The translations under genes were made by a program, and so were the position numbers. A stretch of 64,000 nt of DNA, taken from positions 8,337,001 through 8,401,000 of the forward strand of contig JANTQA010000015.1 in the NCBI GenBank assembly GCA_027625915.1, read 5' to 3'. Shown piece after piece: positions 22,464-33,796 of the stretch; within the stretch, counting starts at the first letter, position 1, and each line of letters starts with the position of its first letter. Source of the stretch: Anaeramoeba flamelloides (Eukaryota > Metamonada > Anaeramoebidae). Below the pieces are notes generated by a model. The model was not told the DNA's origin, made no database searches, and saw only the letters and a list, made by a program, of their open reading frames with translations.

Positions 22464-25169
22464 ATGAAAATCATAATTTGTCTTTTTGTTATCTTTGGCT
22501 TAATCTTTGCCGACCAACAATTAATTGACGAAGTCAATTCGAAACAAAACCTCTGGATCGCAGGACAAACAAAATTTAGCTCTTGGAGCCAAGACGAAAT
22601 CGTAGCAATGCTAGGTGCCAAAATGAAACCAGGTAGGACTGTACGAGAAAGCGAAGTAGTTTTTGATGTGCCTGACTCATATGATTTTGATCAAGATCAA
22701 GCAGCCTGTAAAGGAGAAATTTTGGATCAAGGAAAATGTGGATCATGTTGGACTTTTGGAACAGCTACTTCTTTCACCAAAAGACGTTGTAAATTAACAC
22801 AAGATTATATCGCATTTTCGGAACAAGACCTCGTTTCTTGCGACAGTAAATCTTTAATTTTTTTCTTTTTTATTTTTTTTTTTTTTTGATTTTATTTCAT
22901 ATCTTCTCAATTTGGAACAAAACTAAAATACGATAGGAACAAAAACACTACACAAGAAAGTACTGACTCACAAAAATACTGTTTATTAAAAAATAAATTG
23001 AATAAAATTTACATTTGGTCTTAGAAAACGTTATTAAAAAGATCTCACTAAACTTTTAACTCATGAATAGATTTAGCATTGGTTGTATTTTTAAGACGAT
23101 TTTTAGGGTAGGGGTATTTTTTAATATTGGCAAAACTTTTTTTTTTTTTTTTGATCTCTCAAAAAATTTTTTTAATTTATTTTTTAAAAAAATAAACAAG
23201 AGCAAAAAAGGCTGTATTAATTTTTCGAGTTTTTTTTAAAAAATATTGTTTTTTTCATCAACAACAAAATTTTTGGGTCTGCAATTGGGTCAAGAAACTT
23301 GAGTGTGTTTGATGTATTTCATAATATTCTATTGTATTAATTGAAAAAAAAAAAGGGAGTGATTTGGGGTAGAAATTGTAAGAGAAAATCAAAATGACTT
23401 TTTCCAAATCAAAAAACAAACAAAATAAAACCACTCCAATGGTTTATAAAATGAAATTTGATCTTATTTAAAAAATCAAACGTTTTGACAAGTTTCCTCC
23501 CCCTTGATGGGCATACCAGAAAAGTATCATAGTTAGTGAAAAAATCACAATTTTATCAAAAACTTTTCAAAAATTAACAAATTATTTCCAATACAAAATA
23601 TTGAGAATAATTTCAGGATTATTACAAGAATTTTATAAATACTTGGAATTAAAATACCAAGTCACAAACCAAGCTAGATATCAAAAATTGTAACCCACCT
23701 GAAATAAAAAATTGAAAAAAAAAAAAAATTATTCTTTAAGGGACTAATCTCTATTAAATTTTTAAACCTAAATTTAATAGAGATTGATAAAATTTTTTTG
23801 CCCAATACTTTGATTTGAAAAAACCTGTTTATTTTCAATATTAAACATGTTTCTAGATAAGGAATCCTTATTTAGAAATTGGTCAATTAAAAAAAAAAAA
23901 AAAATAGAGACTAGTCCCTTAAAATTCAATAGTAAATAATTATCAAATCTTATTAATAATTCACTTTTAAAGTCATTCATAAAACACAAAAAGCCTGATA
24001 TTTTAAAAAATTAAAAACAATAAAATTATGACGAAAAAAAAAGTCAGTCACAATTTTTAAAATAAGTGCATTACCGAATTTTTGATTACTAAACTTTCAA
24101 TAAAAAAAAGTTAACAAGGAGATTTTTTACTTGTGTCCTAATAAATATATTAACTTTAAAAAACATTATATAATCTCAAGTTTCATAATATTAATTGGTA
24201 TTTCAAAGATATTTTATTTTTTCGAACTGAGCTTGGGGATTAAAAAAAAAATAAAAATAAAGAAAAAGAAAAAGAGAAAAAAAAATAAAAACAAAAATTT
24301 ACAAAATTAGAAAAAATGATTTTGATCAAAAAATTTGAAAATATTTTTTTGATAAGAATACTTGAATAAACCCACAAAACAACTTTCAATAACATTATAA
24401 GGCGAGTCGATCATTTTGGAAAATAGTTTAGATAAATTAGAAATAATTGTTGGTCAAGGGTTTCTTCTTAAATTTTGTGTTGTTTATTTTATGCATAGAT
24501 TTGAAAAAGTAAAAATTAAAAAAAAAAAAAACAAAGATAAATTATAATTTAAAAACCCTTCTTAATAAATTGTTATTTTTATTTTGAATTTTTAATTTAT
24601 TTTGCCTTGCTAACCCTATTAAACATACAAACCCTAACACAAACCAACTCAAAACGAAAAATCTTCCAAAACACTCAGAGGACTGTGATGGTTGCAATGG
24701 TGGTTTCCCATTTGACGCCTGTCAATGGGTTGAAGAACATGGATTAGTTAAAAGCAGTTGTTATCCCTATACTTCAGGAAACGGTAATTCAGGGTGGTGT
24801 AAATCTAAATGTGTAGATGGTGAAGACTGGAAAACATATAAAATGAAATCAGGATCTTGTAAATCGTATGTTAACGAAAACGAAATCCAAAATACTATTT
24901 ATCAAGACGGTCCAGTTTGTGGAACTATGATTGTCTATGAAGATTTCATGAAATATACAGGAGGTGTATACAAACATATTTCTGGTGAAATGCTTGGAGG
25001 TCATGCTATTACTATTATTGGATGGGGTGAAGACAATGGTACTAAATATTGGAAAGTACAAAACAGTTGGGGAGAAAAATGGGGTGAAGATGGTTACTTT
25101 AGAATCCTCAGAGGAACTGACGAATGTGGAATTGAAGCAGGTGCTGATGCAGGAATCCCAGAAATCTAA
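22464..25169 (+). CDS. Cathepsin B-like cysteine protease (C1A family), two exons
   Basis: A secreted or lysosomal papain-fold endopeptidase of 290 residues, from exons 22464-22845 and 24679-25169. The intron of 1833 bp is GT-AG, phase 1, splitting codon 128. Residues 1-16 (MKIIICLFVIFGLIFA) are a signal peptide. Residues 20-55 form a cathepsin B-type propeptide with the W.AG..F pattern. The mature part has the oxyanion Gln89 and catalytic Cys95 (DQGKCGSCW), the GCNGG motif at 132-136, catalytic His236 (GGHAITIIGWG) and Asn256 (QNSWG), and a cathepsin B-like end LRG..CGIE. The occluding-loop His-His pair of animal cathepsin B is absent, so dipeptidyl-carboxypeptidase activity is not expected; protist B-like enzymes often lack it. 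All catalytic residues are present and the gene looks functional. No regulatory site was identified. Confidence 0.95.
22846..24678 (+). other. Cathepsin intron with repeat debris
   Basis: Bounded by GTAAAT and a cactcag acceptor. Inside are an inverted repeat (23733-23756 against 23903-23924, core gggactaatctct / agagactagtccc) enclosing a perfect inner palindrome (23747-23786, atctctattaaat). There is also a single-arm relic of the foldback family at 23485-23535 (gacaagtttcctccccctt). At 24150-24372 lies a dispersed repeat also found at 57090-57375. These insertions account for much of the intron length. Confidence 0.7.
24150..24372. repeat. Dispersed repeat R4, copy 1
   Basis: Matches 57090-57375 in the same orientation. 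Shared blocks are cattatataatctcaagttt at the start, a long A/G-rich middle, and gataagaatacttgaataaa at the end. No coding content. Confidence 0.45.
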
Positions 25170-26067
25170 AAAAGAACAGAAAAATAAATAATATTTCAAA
25201 ACGAAAAACAAAAAAAAAAAAAAAAAATATGAAAAACTAAACATGGAATTCTAAATTTAAAACATTGATCTTTCAAACAAGTGGTTTATAATTTAAAACC
25301 ATGGTCCGAGTTTATGAGATCTTTATAAGAGATGTACAGCCAAATGTGGTATTTCTCTTTTCAAAAAAATAAACCAAGTTCAAAACTTATTTTTTTTCAA
25401 ATACAACTTTTTTTAAAAACAGAAGAGAAATTTTGAAACTTCTATTAGTACAATACTAGAGTAACCTGTATATTTTTAGGAAAAAAAACTTAATTAATAC
25501 AGTAGTTGCATAATTAGGAGGGTTTAATTAAGATTTTTTTTGAATGAGTTTTAACTTTTTATTTAATATTTTTCACTAAAATCCGTTTTTTGATCTTTTT
25601 TCAGACTTATTTATGAAGAAATTTTTTGTATTTAAACTTTTATTTTTTTTTTTTCTTTCATATAATTTTAGAAAATCCCTTCAGAATTTAAACTCCAAAA
25701 AATCTGAGAAAACAAATGTTTATTTATTCAAACTCTATTACAAAAATTAGGAAATATGAAAAAGTAAAAATATATATAAATGTTAATTATCTGCATTTTT
25801 CAAAAATAACCTCAACACACATTTAAATAGCTATTACTAAAATTTTCAAGCCTACTCTGAATTTTTATATAAATCACTTTTTGACGTTGTTATAGATTTT
25901 AAAAAAGTTTAATTTATTAATAAGAAAGCTTAGATTGAATAAAAAAAAGAAAATTAAATTAGTTCATTTATAAGGGATTAAAATAAAAAACTGGTAAATA
26001 CAAGAAAAAAGTTTTAGTAATTTCTCAACGAATTTTAGATAGTTTTACAACCTTTTGGAATCTGATA
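25170..26067. other. 3' flank of cathepsin, AT-rich
   Basis: An AATAAA lies about 15 bases after the cathepsin stop (gaaaaataaataata), followed by an A-rich run, and is the likely polyadenylation site. The rest is homopolymer-rich with no gene. Confidence 0.45.
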
Positions 26068-26518
26068 CAGTCTTTCCAAGTCTACCATAAAATTTTAAAT
26101 AAAACACAATTGAGTTTTCTATTCTTATTTTCCATTTTCAAAAAATTCGGAAATAAGAGTTTTTATTCAAAAAAAATTTTCAATAAATGAACTATTATTC
26201 AAATTTTTGGGCAATCAAAAAAAAAAAATTCACGTTCACATGAAACTTAAAAATTATTGGTCCAAAAGAGCCCCAAAAAAATATCAATATTTACTGATCT
26301 TTAGAAATTTACCTTTTTTGAACAATATTTTAAAGTCCATCATGAATCCCTAAAAATTTTTTTTTTTTTGATGTTCGAAAAATTTGAATAATAGTTCATT
26401 TATTGAAAATTTTTTTTGAATAAAAACTCTTATTTCCGAATTTTTTGAAAATGGAAAATAAGAATAGAAAACTTAATTGTGTTTTATTTAAAATTTTATG
26501 GTAGCCTTGGAACAGCTG
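26068..26518. mobile_element. MITE family 3 (CAGTCTTTCCAAG ends)
   Basis: A 451 bp element with ~145 bp inverted arms around a ~160 bp unique middle. It starts CAGTCTTTCCAAGTCTACC and ends GGTAGCCTTGGAACAGCTG, with TA on both sides (26066-26067 and 26519-26520). The arms include gttttctattcttattttcc and its complement. The structure indicates a Tc1/mariner-type non-autonomous element. It is the only full copy seen here. Confidence 0.85.
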
Positions 26519-26520
26519 TA

Positions 26521-26599
26521 ATTGTCTGTTTGAAAATCAGAAAAAGTTCTTTATTATAATTGTCTGTTTGGAAATCAGAAAAAGTTCTTTATTATGAGT
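26521..26599. repeat. Two-unit 39 bp tandem duplication
   Basis: Two adjacent units, each attgtctgtttg(a/g)aaatc followed by agaaaaagttctttattat, directly abut the right end of the preceding MITE. One base differs between units, so the duplication is recent. Confidence 0.75.
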
Positions 26600-26713
26600 G
26601 CATAACACAAAAAAAATCAAAATTCAATATGAGATTTCTAATTCACATATATAACACTATAAAAATCGACCAAACTACGAATATTTAATTTATATAAAAA
26701 TTCACCAGAGTTT

Positions 26714-27175
26714 TTTTATTATTATTAAAGAAGTGTAAATTACACTTGAGTAACCCTTAGATTTAAATTCCGTTTAAGAAATTTAACGTGAAATCATAGA
26801 TTTCAAGATTATTGATTAATGAAAATAGTTTCAAACTATCACAGTTTAAAATTATTTCATTAAAATTTAATTCTTTAAAATTTATTTAAAAATATCAATC
26901 TATCTTTTGTATAGGAAGGACACACCCATAAAAAGCGATCAATCTTTTCTATTATTACCTTTTGTTCCTATTTTAAACATAGTGGACAAATTTTATTTGA
27001 ATTTATATTGATTACACAGTAATATATATTTAAGCAGTTAGCAAATGTTATGAATTTTAGAATTGTTGAACTTGATGGATAAATTAAATATTTTCGTGTT
27101 TTAGATAAAAACAGTGATACAACCTTTCCAAAACTATGGTGAATTTTTTAACAATTTGCTGAATTCAATAAGTTG
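26714..27175 (-). mobile_element. LINE 3' fragment (copy B)
   Basis: The 3' end of a non-LTR retrotransposon, oriented leftward. It has the (TTA)n tail at 26717-26728, the palindromic aagtgtaaattacactt end at 26731, then sequence homologous to the copies at 59886-60280 and 54880-55270 (for example the block around atagatagat..ttt..ataggaagga). The block from about 26915 to 27080 also aligns with the 3' part of the full-length LINE at 46200-46400. Only the 3' terminal region is present; this is 5' truncation typical of LINEs. Confidence 0.7.
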
Positions 27176-28586
27176 GAAGGTCAAAAAATAGTTCATAATA
27201 ATATAATCTCAAAAATATTTATTTAAAATGCTTTTTATCCAAATAGAGAATACATTAAAAATCAAAATAAAAACATTATTTTGTATAACATTTAGGAATT
27301 AAATTTTATTGTTAAGAGTTAAATGTTAAAAAAAAAAACTAATTTTTAATTTAGTAATGAAAATAATTTTTAAGTGCTAAATCCATGTCTTCTAATTTTA
27401 TGAGTGTTTAACCATTAGTGTTTATTGATAACAATTAGGGGGCTATTGACCAAATTTAGTTTTCTAAGATAAAATGAAAAGTATACAAAAAAACAAAAAA
27501 AAAAAAAAACTGGTTGATAAGTTATGGGTAAAGAAAAAGAAAAAGAAAGAAACCCAGAAATTTAAATATAAATAAAAACAAAAAGAAAGAATAAAAAAAA
27601 AAAAAAAAAAAAATACCAAAGGTAAAAACTAAAATGAAATCAAAAAATGAAAGTAAGCAAACAATTAACACCCTGGAACATACATGTTCAATTATTAAAC
27701 AAATTATATTTAAAGAAAAGTATCTTGGCCATAATTTTCGGTGTTTTTAATAGTAAAAACATTATGTTATTATTTTTTTTTGATATTTTAATAATTTATT
27801 TATAATCAGCCATTCTAAATTATTTTTTTTTCTTTTTTCTTAATTACTTTCAATTTTTTGTTTTTAGTTTAATAACTAAAAAAACAATTTACGAGATTTT
27901 TCTCAAGATTAATTCTCAGATCTAAGGTTTTTCACTTAAATCCCGAAAGTAAATACATGGAGAATTATTTAAGGATTAATTTCCACACATTCAAAAATGA
28001 AATTTATAAATTGATTATAATTAACATCTTATTGTTGGAAAAGGGATTTTAATCGAGAATTGCCCAAAAGTAAAGAAACATTTATAGTTACTCTTATCCA
28101 ATTATTTATTAATCCATTTTTTATCTCTAAAAACAAAATTGATAATTCAAATTGAAGTTCAAAAACACACTTTATGAACAAACGCATCGTTATTTCCTTC
28201 ATTTTTTTTTAACTTTTCAAGCCGAAAGATAATATGTAATTGTTGATTTTTTATGATAAAAAAAATCCATTCTTATAAAAGTTATTTAAATGGGGGATAA
28301 CTTCAGTAGTTTCCTCAAAAAAAAGATTTTTCTCTCAAAAAAAACGGAATGTTAGAGACACTATGTTTACATTTGTGCTATTGCTTCAAAAAAAATAAAA
28401 AAAAAAAAAAATATTTTTTGAATGTAAATTTATTCGTTACAGTTTATTAAAAAACATAGTATATAAAATCCGATAAAAAAAGAAAAATAAAAAGAAAAAA
28501 AAAACGGTTTTTTACAATAAATAAAAATCTCTTTTTTTAAAAAAAACGCTGATGTACAAAAAAAGAAAAAATGTTCAAAAGGAAAT
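27176..28586. other. AT-rich intergenic region
   Basis: 3' flank shared by the RCC1-BTB gene (leftward) and the LINE fragment. Long A runs, no gene found. Confidence 0.45.
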
Positions 28587-30992
28587 TTAATGCAATTTAA
28601 ATTTTTTTTTCATTTGATTGATTTGAAAAACAAGTTTTGATCTTGGATTTAATTGATAGTATTCACTGGCGTCAGACAATTCTTCAATAACTAATTTTAT
28701 ATCATCATCCTTAGTAAAAATTAATTTATCAAAATATAAAAATTTGATAAAAATTCTTAAAGTACTGATCGATTTTTCGGAATAATCTTTTACTTTATTC
28801 GTTATTTGGTTTTCTTTTATATAATCAAAGAATGCTCTGTATAGCCCACTCCGAGCAAATAAAATGAAATCATGAACAGGTATTTCCTCAATTGCTTCAT
28901 CCACAATTTCATCCACCCTCTCATTATCATTGGTGTTATTCTTATTCTTATTATTATATTCTTTTACTAATTCTTTCTTTTTCTTTTCTTCTTCTTCTTC
29001 TTCTTCTTGTTTTTGTTCTTCTTCTTCTTCTTCTTCTTGTTGTTCTTCTTCTCGTAAAATTTCATTTATTTCTTTGTTATTTTTATTTTTTTGTTTTTTC
29101 CCTTTCCCCCCTTTCCCCTTCTCTTTCTTTGCCTTTAATTTCTTTCTCCCCCCCTTTCTCTTTTTCTTTCGACCTCTCTCTAAAACTGGGACCTTAATAA
29201 AGAAATTTTTTGAGTTTTCATCTTGGTAGAGATTGATTAAGGATTGGATGATCGATGAATGTATTAATTTATTATTATTAATAAATTCATTAAAGAACAA
29301 TTGTAAATGAAAATTGTCAGATCGCGCACTTGTTTTATTTAAATAGATCCAATTTAAAAAATCCAAAATTTGATCTTTCTCAAAATTACATTTTTTGATC
29401 CAATTTTGAAAGGCATTTAGTGATTTTCCGATTCGAATTTCTACCCATATTTTATGAACGGGGAAACTAGAAATATTGTCATCGGACAACTCTTTGCTTT
29501 GAAACAAATTTGAAAAGTCTTCCACAATTGGGTGTTCATTTTTTGGAATCAAATAAAAAACCCTAAAGGAATTAAAAAGATAATAATCGCGGAGATCGAT
29601 TGGCTCACTCGTCGTCAGTTTTTTCGGCCTTTTTGAATTCAAGCGGGATTTATTATGCAAGCCAAAGCATTTCCCCCAATAGTAAATCCCTTGGTTGGTT
29701 AAAATTAAATTAAAATTGTAGCCGATCCCCATTTGATAAACAAAGACATCATTTATAGATTCTGAGATCTCTATTTTGGTAAATTCTTTGACTGATCTAT
29801 TCAAACCATTACACTCCTTTTGGCCGACACTTAGAAGTTCGCCCTTTTTTGTTAACAAAAGAGAATGGCTGTAACCCCCTTTGATTTCCTTGATCTCAGA
29901 GATTTGGACATTTTTTATTTGGATTTCTTCAGGCTTTTGAACAAAGGAACCCAAAAATGAATTATCGTATTTTGAGTGGATGCTTTTTCCCGAAACAATG
30001 ATTTTATTATCCAAAGTGAAATACCAAAAATGCCGAGAGGTTGTTCCGGAAAAGACTTTGGTTACCTGATCAGAAACCTTTTCTGGTAAATAGACAGATT
30101 GATAAGAAGAGATAATTCTTGTGCCAGTGGACACATCAACACCACACGAATACAAGGAATAGGAAATCGGATTCTTTGGGTTGCGTTTCTTTCTCTTCTT
30201 TTTTGGTGTCTGTTGTGGTTTATGTTTGATCGGCTCAGAATTTGTTTTGAGGAATGACCAGAATTTTTTGGAATTTTGTTTCTTTAGTTTGTGTTTTTGT
30301 ACTGTTTTGTTTTTCGGTTCACTTCTGGTTTTGTTTTGGTTTTTATTTGTATTTGTGTTTTTGTTTGTGTTTGGGTTTGTCTTTGTATTTTTCTTTGGGT
30401 TTTTGCTTTTGTTTTGATTTTTGTTTTTGCTTGTGTTTGTCTTTGGGTTTTTGTTTTTGTTTTTGTTTTTGCTTTTGTTTTTGTTCTGATTTTGAATTTT
30501 TGTTCGCCTTTGTTGTTCTTTTTTCGAGGAGCAAAGAAAATAAGAGTTACTAAGGCCACAAACAATATCGTTAACAAACAAATCATTTTCTTCAAAAAAC
30601 TCAACCAACAGAGGCTTATTATACTGTCTGTCTTTGTATTGTGGTTGGCCAGTTCCAATATTGCCAAAGCCATGGTGATCCTTCCGATGGATCGAGTAAA
30701 CCTTTCCTTTTTCATCAAGTATCAAAATGTGGTTTCGGCCAGAAGACATTTTGATGATTTTGTTTGTAAAGAGGCTTGGCTTCCTTGGGTATTGGCCAAG
30801 TCGATTGTCCTCTTCATTATTAAAATACAAAAGTTGGGAGTCTTGAGTTAAATAACAGTTTAAATGCTCCCCACCAGCGACTCGTTCTATATTATCAAAC
30901 CCTTCTTTCATTTTGAGATTGGTTTCAGGATCTTTTGTTGTTAGCTCTTTAAGTGTAGTGTTGTTGTATTTCAAATAATAGCTAAATTGCAT
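28587..30992 (-). CDS. RCC1-BTB domain protein
   Basis: An 801-residue single-exon protein with a genuine ATG (MQFSYYLKYNN). The N-terminal ~170 residues and residues ~295-510 hold degenerate RCC1 beta-propeller blades, seen as repeated GG..H...L....G.....G phrases (AGGEHLNCYLT, SSGRNHILILDEKG, KGGYSHSLLLTKKGELLSVG). They are separated by a ~130-residue Lys/Asn/Gln low-complexity insert. After the propeller come a partial BTB-like segment (SSFPVHKIWVEIR...) and a Lys/Glu-rich spacer. A second BTB half (IPVHDFILFARSGLYRAFF ... LRIFIKFLYFDKL) follows, with a short BACK-like tail. RCC1-BTB proteins often act as adaptors for Cullin-3 ubiquitin ligases or in small-GTPase signalling; that role is inferred from family. 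A 21 bp inverted repeat lies about 70 bp upstream of the start. Confidence 0.9.
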   Translation of the reverse strand: MQFSYYLKYNNTTLKELTTKDPETNLKMKEGFDNIERVAGGEHLNCYLTQDSQLLYFNNEEDNRLGQYPRKPSLFTNKIIKMSSGRNHILILDEKGKVYSIHRKDHHGFGNIGTGQPQYKDRQYNKPLLVEFFEENDLFVNDIVCGLSNSYFLCSSKKEQQRRTKIQNQNKNKSKNKNKNKNPKTNTSKNKNQNKSKNPKKNTKTNPNTNKNTNTNKNQNKTRSEPKNKTVQKHKLKKQNSKKFWSFLKTNSEPIKHKPQQTPKKKRKKRNPKNPISYSLYSCGVDVSTGTRIISSYQSVYLPEKVSDQVTKVFSGTTSRHFWYFTLDNKIIVSGKSIHSKYDNSFLGSFVQKPEEIQIKNVQISEIKEIKGGYSHSLLLTKKGELLSVGQKECNGLNRSVKEFTKIEISESINDVFVYQMGIGYNFNLILTNQGIYYWGKCFGLHNKSRLNSKRPKKLTTSEPIDLRDYYLFNSFRVFYLIPKNEHPIVEDFSNLFQSKELSDDNISSFPVHKIWVEIRIGKSLNAFQNWIKKCNFEKDQILDFLNWIYLNKTSARSDNFHLQLFFNEFINNNKLIHSSIIQSLINLYQDENSKNFFIKVPVLERGRKKKRKGGRKKLKAKKEKGKGGKGKKQKNKNNKEINEILREEEQQEEEEEEEQKQEEEEEEEKKKKELVKEYNNKNKNNTNDNERVDEIVDEAIEEIPVHDFILFARSGLYRAFFDYIKENQITNKVKDYSEKSISTLRIFIKFLYFDKLIFTKDDDIKLVIEELSDASEYYQLNPRSKLVFQINQMKKKFKLH

Positions 30993-31057
30993 CTCGATTT
31001 TTTGAATGATTATAAAAAAATGAACAAAATCTGTAATATTTGCTTATTAAAATAATA

Positions 31058-31158
31058 TCACGACTTTTACAAATCTTTGGTTGGTTGTAAATCTTGAGTA
31101 CTGAATTTCAAGACTTTTAAATATTTTATAAGGGTGAAAAGATTTGTAAAAGTGTGAT
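31058..31158. repeat. Small hairpin upstream of the RCC1-BTB gene
   Basis: Inverted arms atcacgacttttacaaatct and agatttgtaaaagtgtgat are separated by about 60 bp, beginning ~65 bp before the start codon. It could be a very small MITE or a regulatory hairpin. Confidence 0.45.
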
Positions 31159-31278
31159 TTTTTATCAAGTGATTATTACTTTTTGTTGGAAAATAAATTG
31201 AAAAGAATTTTCCAGATCCCGAAAAAATATATGGGTAGTGTAACTTTTGTTCATTAAATTTATGTAAATTCTATTTCA

Positions 31279-31785
31279 AAATCATTGACCTATTAAAAAT
31301 CAAATTTTAAAGAAAAATATTTTTAATAATTGAAGTTATCTATTATAATTTAAAAATATCGATTTTAATATTCAGTTCTATAATCTACTGAGATTTATCT
31401 TTTGTCACAAAATAAAAGTAAAAAAAAGTAAAAAAAAACAATTAAAAAAAATTGGGATATTTATTTTGAAAGAGGCATTACATAAAAAATAGAAAATTTC
31501 AACAAGTAATAAAACCTATTTATCGATTCTCCTTTGATTTGAATCACTAAATCTAATCTCTTTTTCATATTTGCAACCAATTTGTTCATTAATTCATCTG
31601 TTACTTCTTTCCAATTTTTCCATTTTCATTTTCCATTTTAACATAACACTTTTGAAAAAATAAAAAAGAGAAAAAATGATTTATTTGCAAACTTTTCGTT
31701 GTGAGGGTAAAAACTTCAAAACAATACAAAAACAATTCAAAATGCAAATGTAACATGGACCATTTATTATGAAATTTAGTTTATT
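31279..31785. repeat. Dispersed ~500 bp repeat, copy 2 (inverted)
   Basis: Inverted partner of 17815-18325. On the minus strand it reads WKEVTDELMNKLVANMKKRL, and the same upstream stops are present. It starts about 290 bp upstream of the RCC1-BTB start codon. Confidence 0.6.
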
Positions 31786-32689
31786 AATAATTCTACCCCT
31801 TTCGATTGAGATTAAAGGTTGTTTTCTTTGATTCTCGAGTTTGTTTTTTTTTGATAAATGTTAAATGGAAGCATTTTTGAGTTATTTCTCAATTACACTC
31901 AAAAGAAAAACACTTTTTTTTTCTTTTTGTTTGTGATAAAAGATTCAAAATTTTAAATTTTTACTTTTCAATTTAAGTTTAAGATTGGTACAAGAGCAAA
32001 TATGAGTGTTGTAAAAAATAGAGTTTTTACAATTTTTGAGATCAATAAACACTTTCTTTAATGTATCCTAATTTTGATAATAGTAGATATAAAATCTGAT
32101 TATCTTACTAGACTAATAATAATGTTAATTGGCAAATCGTTTGGCAAATATCAATCTTTCAATTTTAAAAAAAAAAACATTTTTCTAACAAAGTGTTGGT
32201 ATTTGCCGGACTATTTTATATTGAAAATTCCTTTGAGCTCAAAAATCAAAAAGGTATGCTTCGTTTACTATTACCTAAATTTTATTAAATTCGTGGAATT
32301 ATTTATTTATCTCTAAAATTGTAAAAAATCTATTTTTTAAAACATTCCTTATTTACACTTGTAAACCAAAGGATATGAAAAAATATTTTTCATAAAAAAA
32401 ATTAAATAATAGCAAATTTTTCACTTTTTTATAAATTTAGCTATAATAAAAACTAATTGATCAATAAAGGATCTTGGATCAAAAAAATACTTTTCAAGAT
32501 ATTTTACAATTTAAAGTTGAAGAACATCGAATTTTCCAGGTTCTGTAAATATTTATTTTCAATTTAATAGTAAAAATTTGAAAACTTTTTTTAATCAAAT
32601 CACAAAAGTCATTTTATTATATTTTAAAAGTAATCAAAATCTGGTTAATATCTTTCAAATTCTTAGCCAATTATTTTGACTATTAAAGA

Positions 32690-33525
32690 ATTATTTATTC
32701 TTTTAAATTGGACAATTATTGTTTTTTTTGATATTTTCGGTTTGGTTTTTTTTAATTTTAATAATAAACAGAAAATTGAAGAAATTTTTGGTTTATTTCA
32801 AAATGTAAAAAAAACCACAGTTAGCTTTACCAAACTTTCAAAGAATTGAGTAAAATCTTTGATTTTTCTATATTCTTTTAAATTCTGGAAAAGCTAGGCA
32901 CTTGACGGACAATTTTCCTTAATTTTTTTTGAATTTTTGAAATAAATAGACAATTTAATAAATTTTCTGTTTATTCGAAAATGAAAAAAAAACTCCATTG
33001 GGCTTTCCAGAATTTAAAAGAATTAAGCAAAATCTTTGATTTTTCTCAATATTATTTTGAATTCTGGAAAAACTAGGCACTCTATGGACACAATTTGTTA
33101 GGTTTTATGGAATTTAAAAGAATAGAGTAAAATGCATTTGATTTTACTCTATATTCTTTTGGATCCTGGAAAACCTAGGACACGTTTGTTAGATTTTCTG
33201 GAATTTTCTGTTCATTTGGAAAATCACTAGATTTTTTTGAGTTTTCTATTTATTTGTGAAGCGTTAGGTTTTGGATATTTTTCTATTTTATTTGTGAAAA
33301 TCAATAGATATATCATTAGGTTTTTTTGAGTGTTCTATTTATTTAAAAAATCAATACATTTTCGTTGTTTTTTTTTTACTTTTTGCAATAAACCGAAAAT
33401 TTATTAAAATTTTCTTTTTATTTCAAAAAGTAAAAAAAACCTAGAACACTTCACAAATAAATAGAAAACTCAAAAAAACCTTATAAACTTAATAAATAAA
33501 ACAGAAGACCAAAAGAAAAGCTCGG
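32690..33525. repeat. Palindromic-unit repeat cluster, copy 2 (largest)
   Basis: The longest of four such clusters. One hairpin unit recurs in at least three versions: ccagaatttaaaagaatt, then a central gattttactctat-like loop, then the complement ending gaattctgg. A second unit is gaaataaaccgaaaatt with its complement. Linking sequences are ctaggcact and gttaggtttttttgagt. No open frame of note. Confidence 0.6.
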
Positions 33526-33796
33526 AATTTGACAATACTTGAAACCTATTCAAAAATAACGAATTTGAATTAGATATATTGCTCAACCAATCAAAGGCAG
33601 ATTAATTATCTCAAGAATCAATTCATTTGATAAACGTAATTTGATTATGAACCACTTTTTATTCAATTTTAACAACATTCAAACAATCCCCAATAACTTC
33701 ATTTGATTTTCTCAAAGAATTAGTGGTTTTATTAAGTTTCAGTCGTATTTTTAATTAAAATTACATATGGTCGTTTTTGTAACTTTTTTAGTGACC

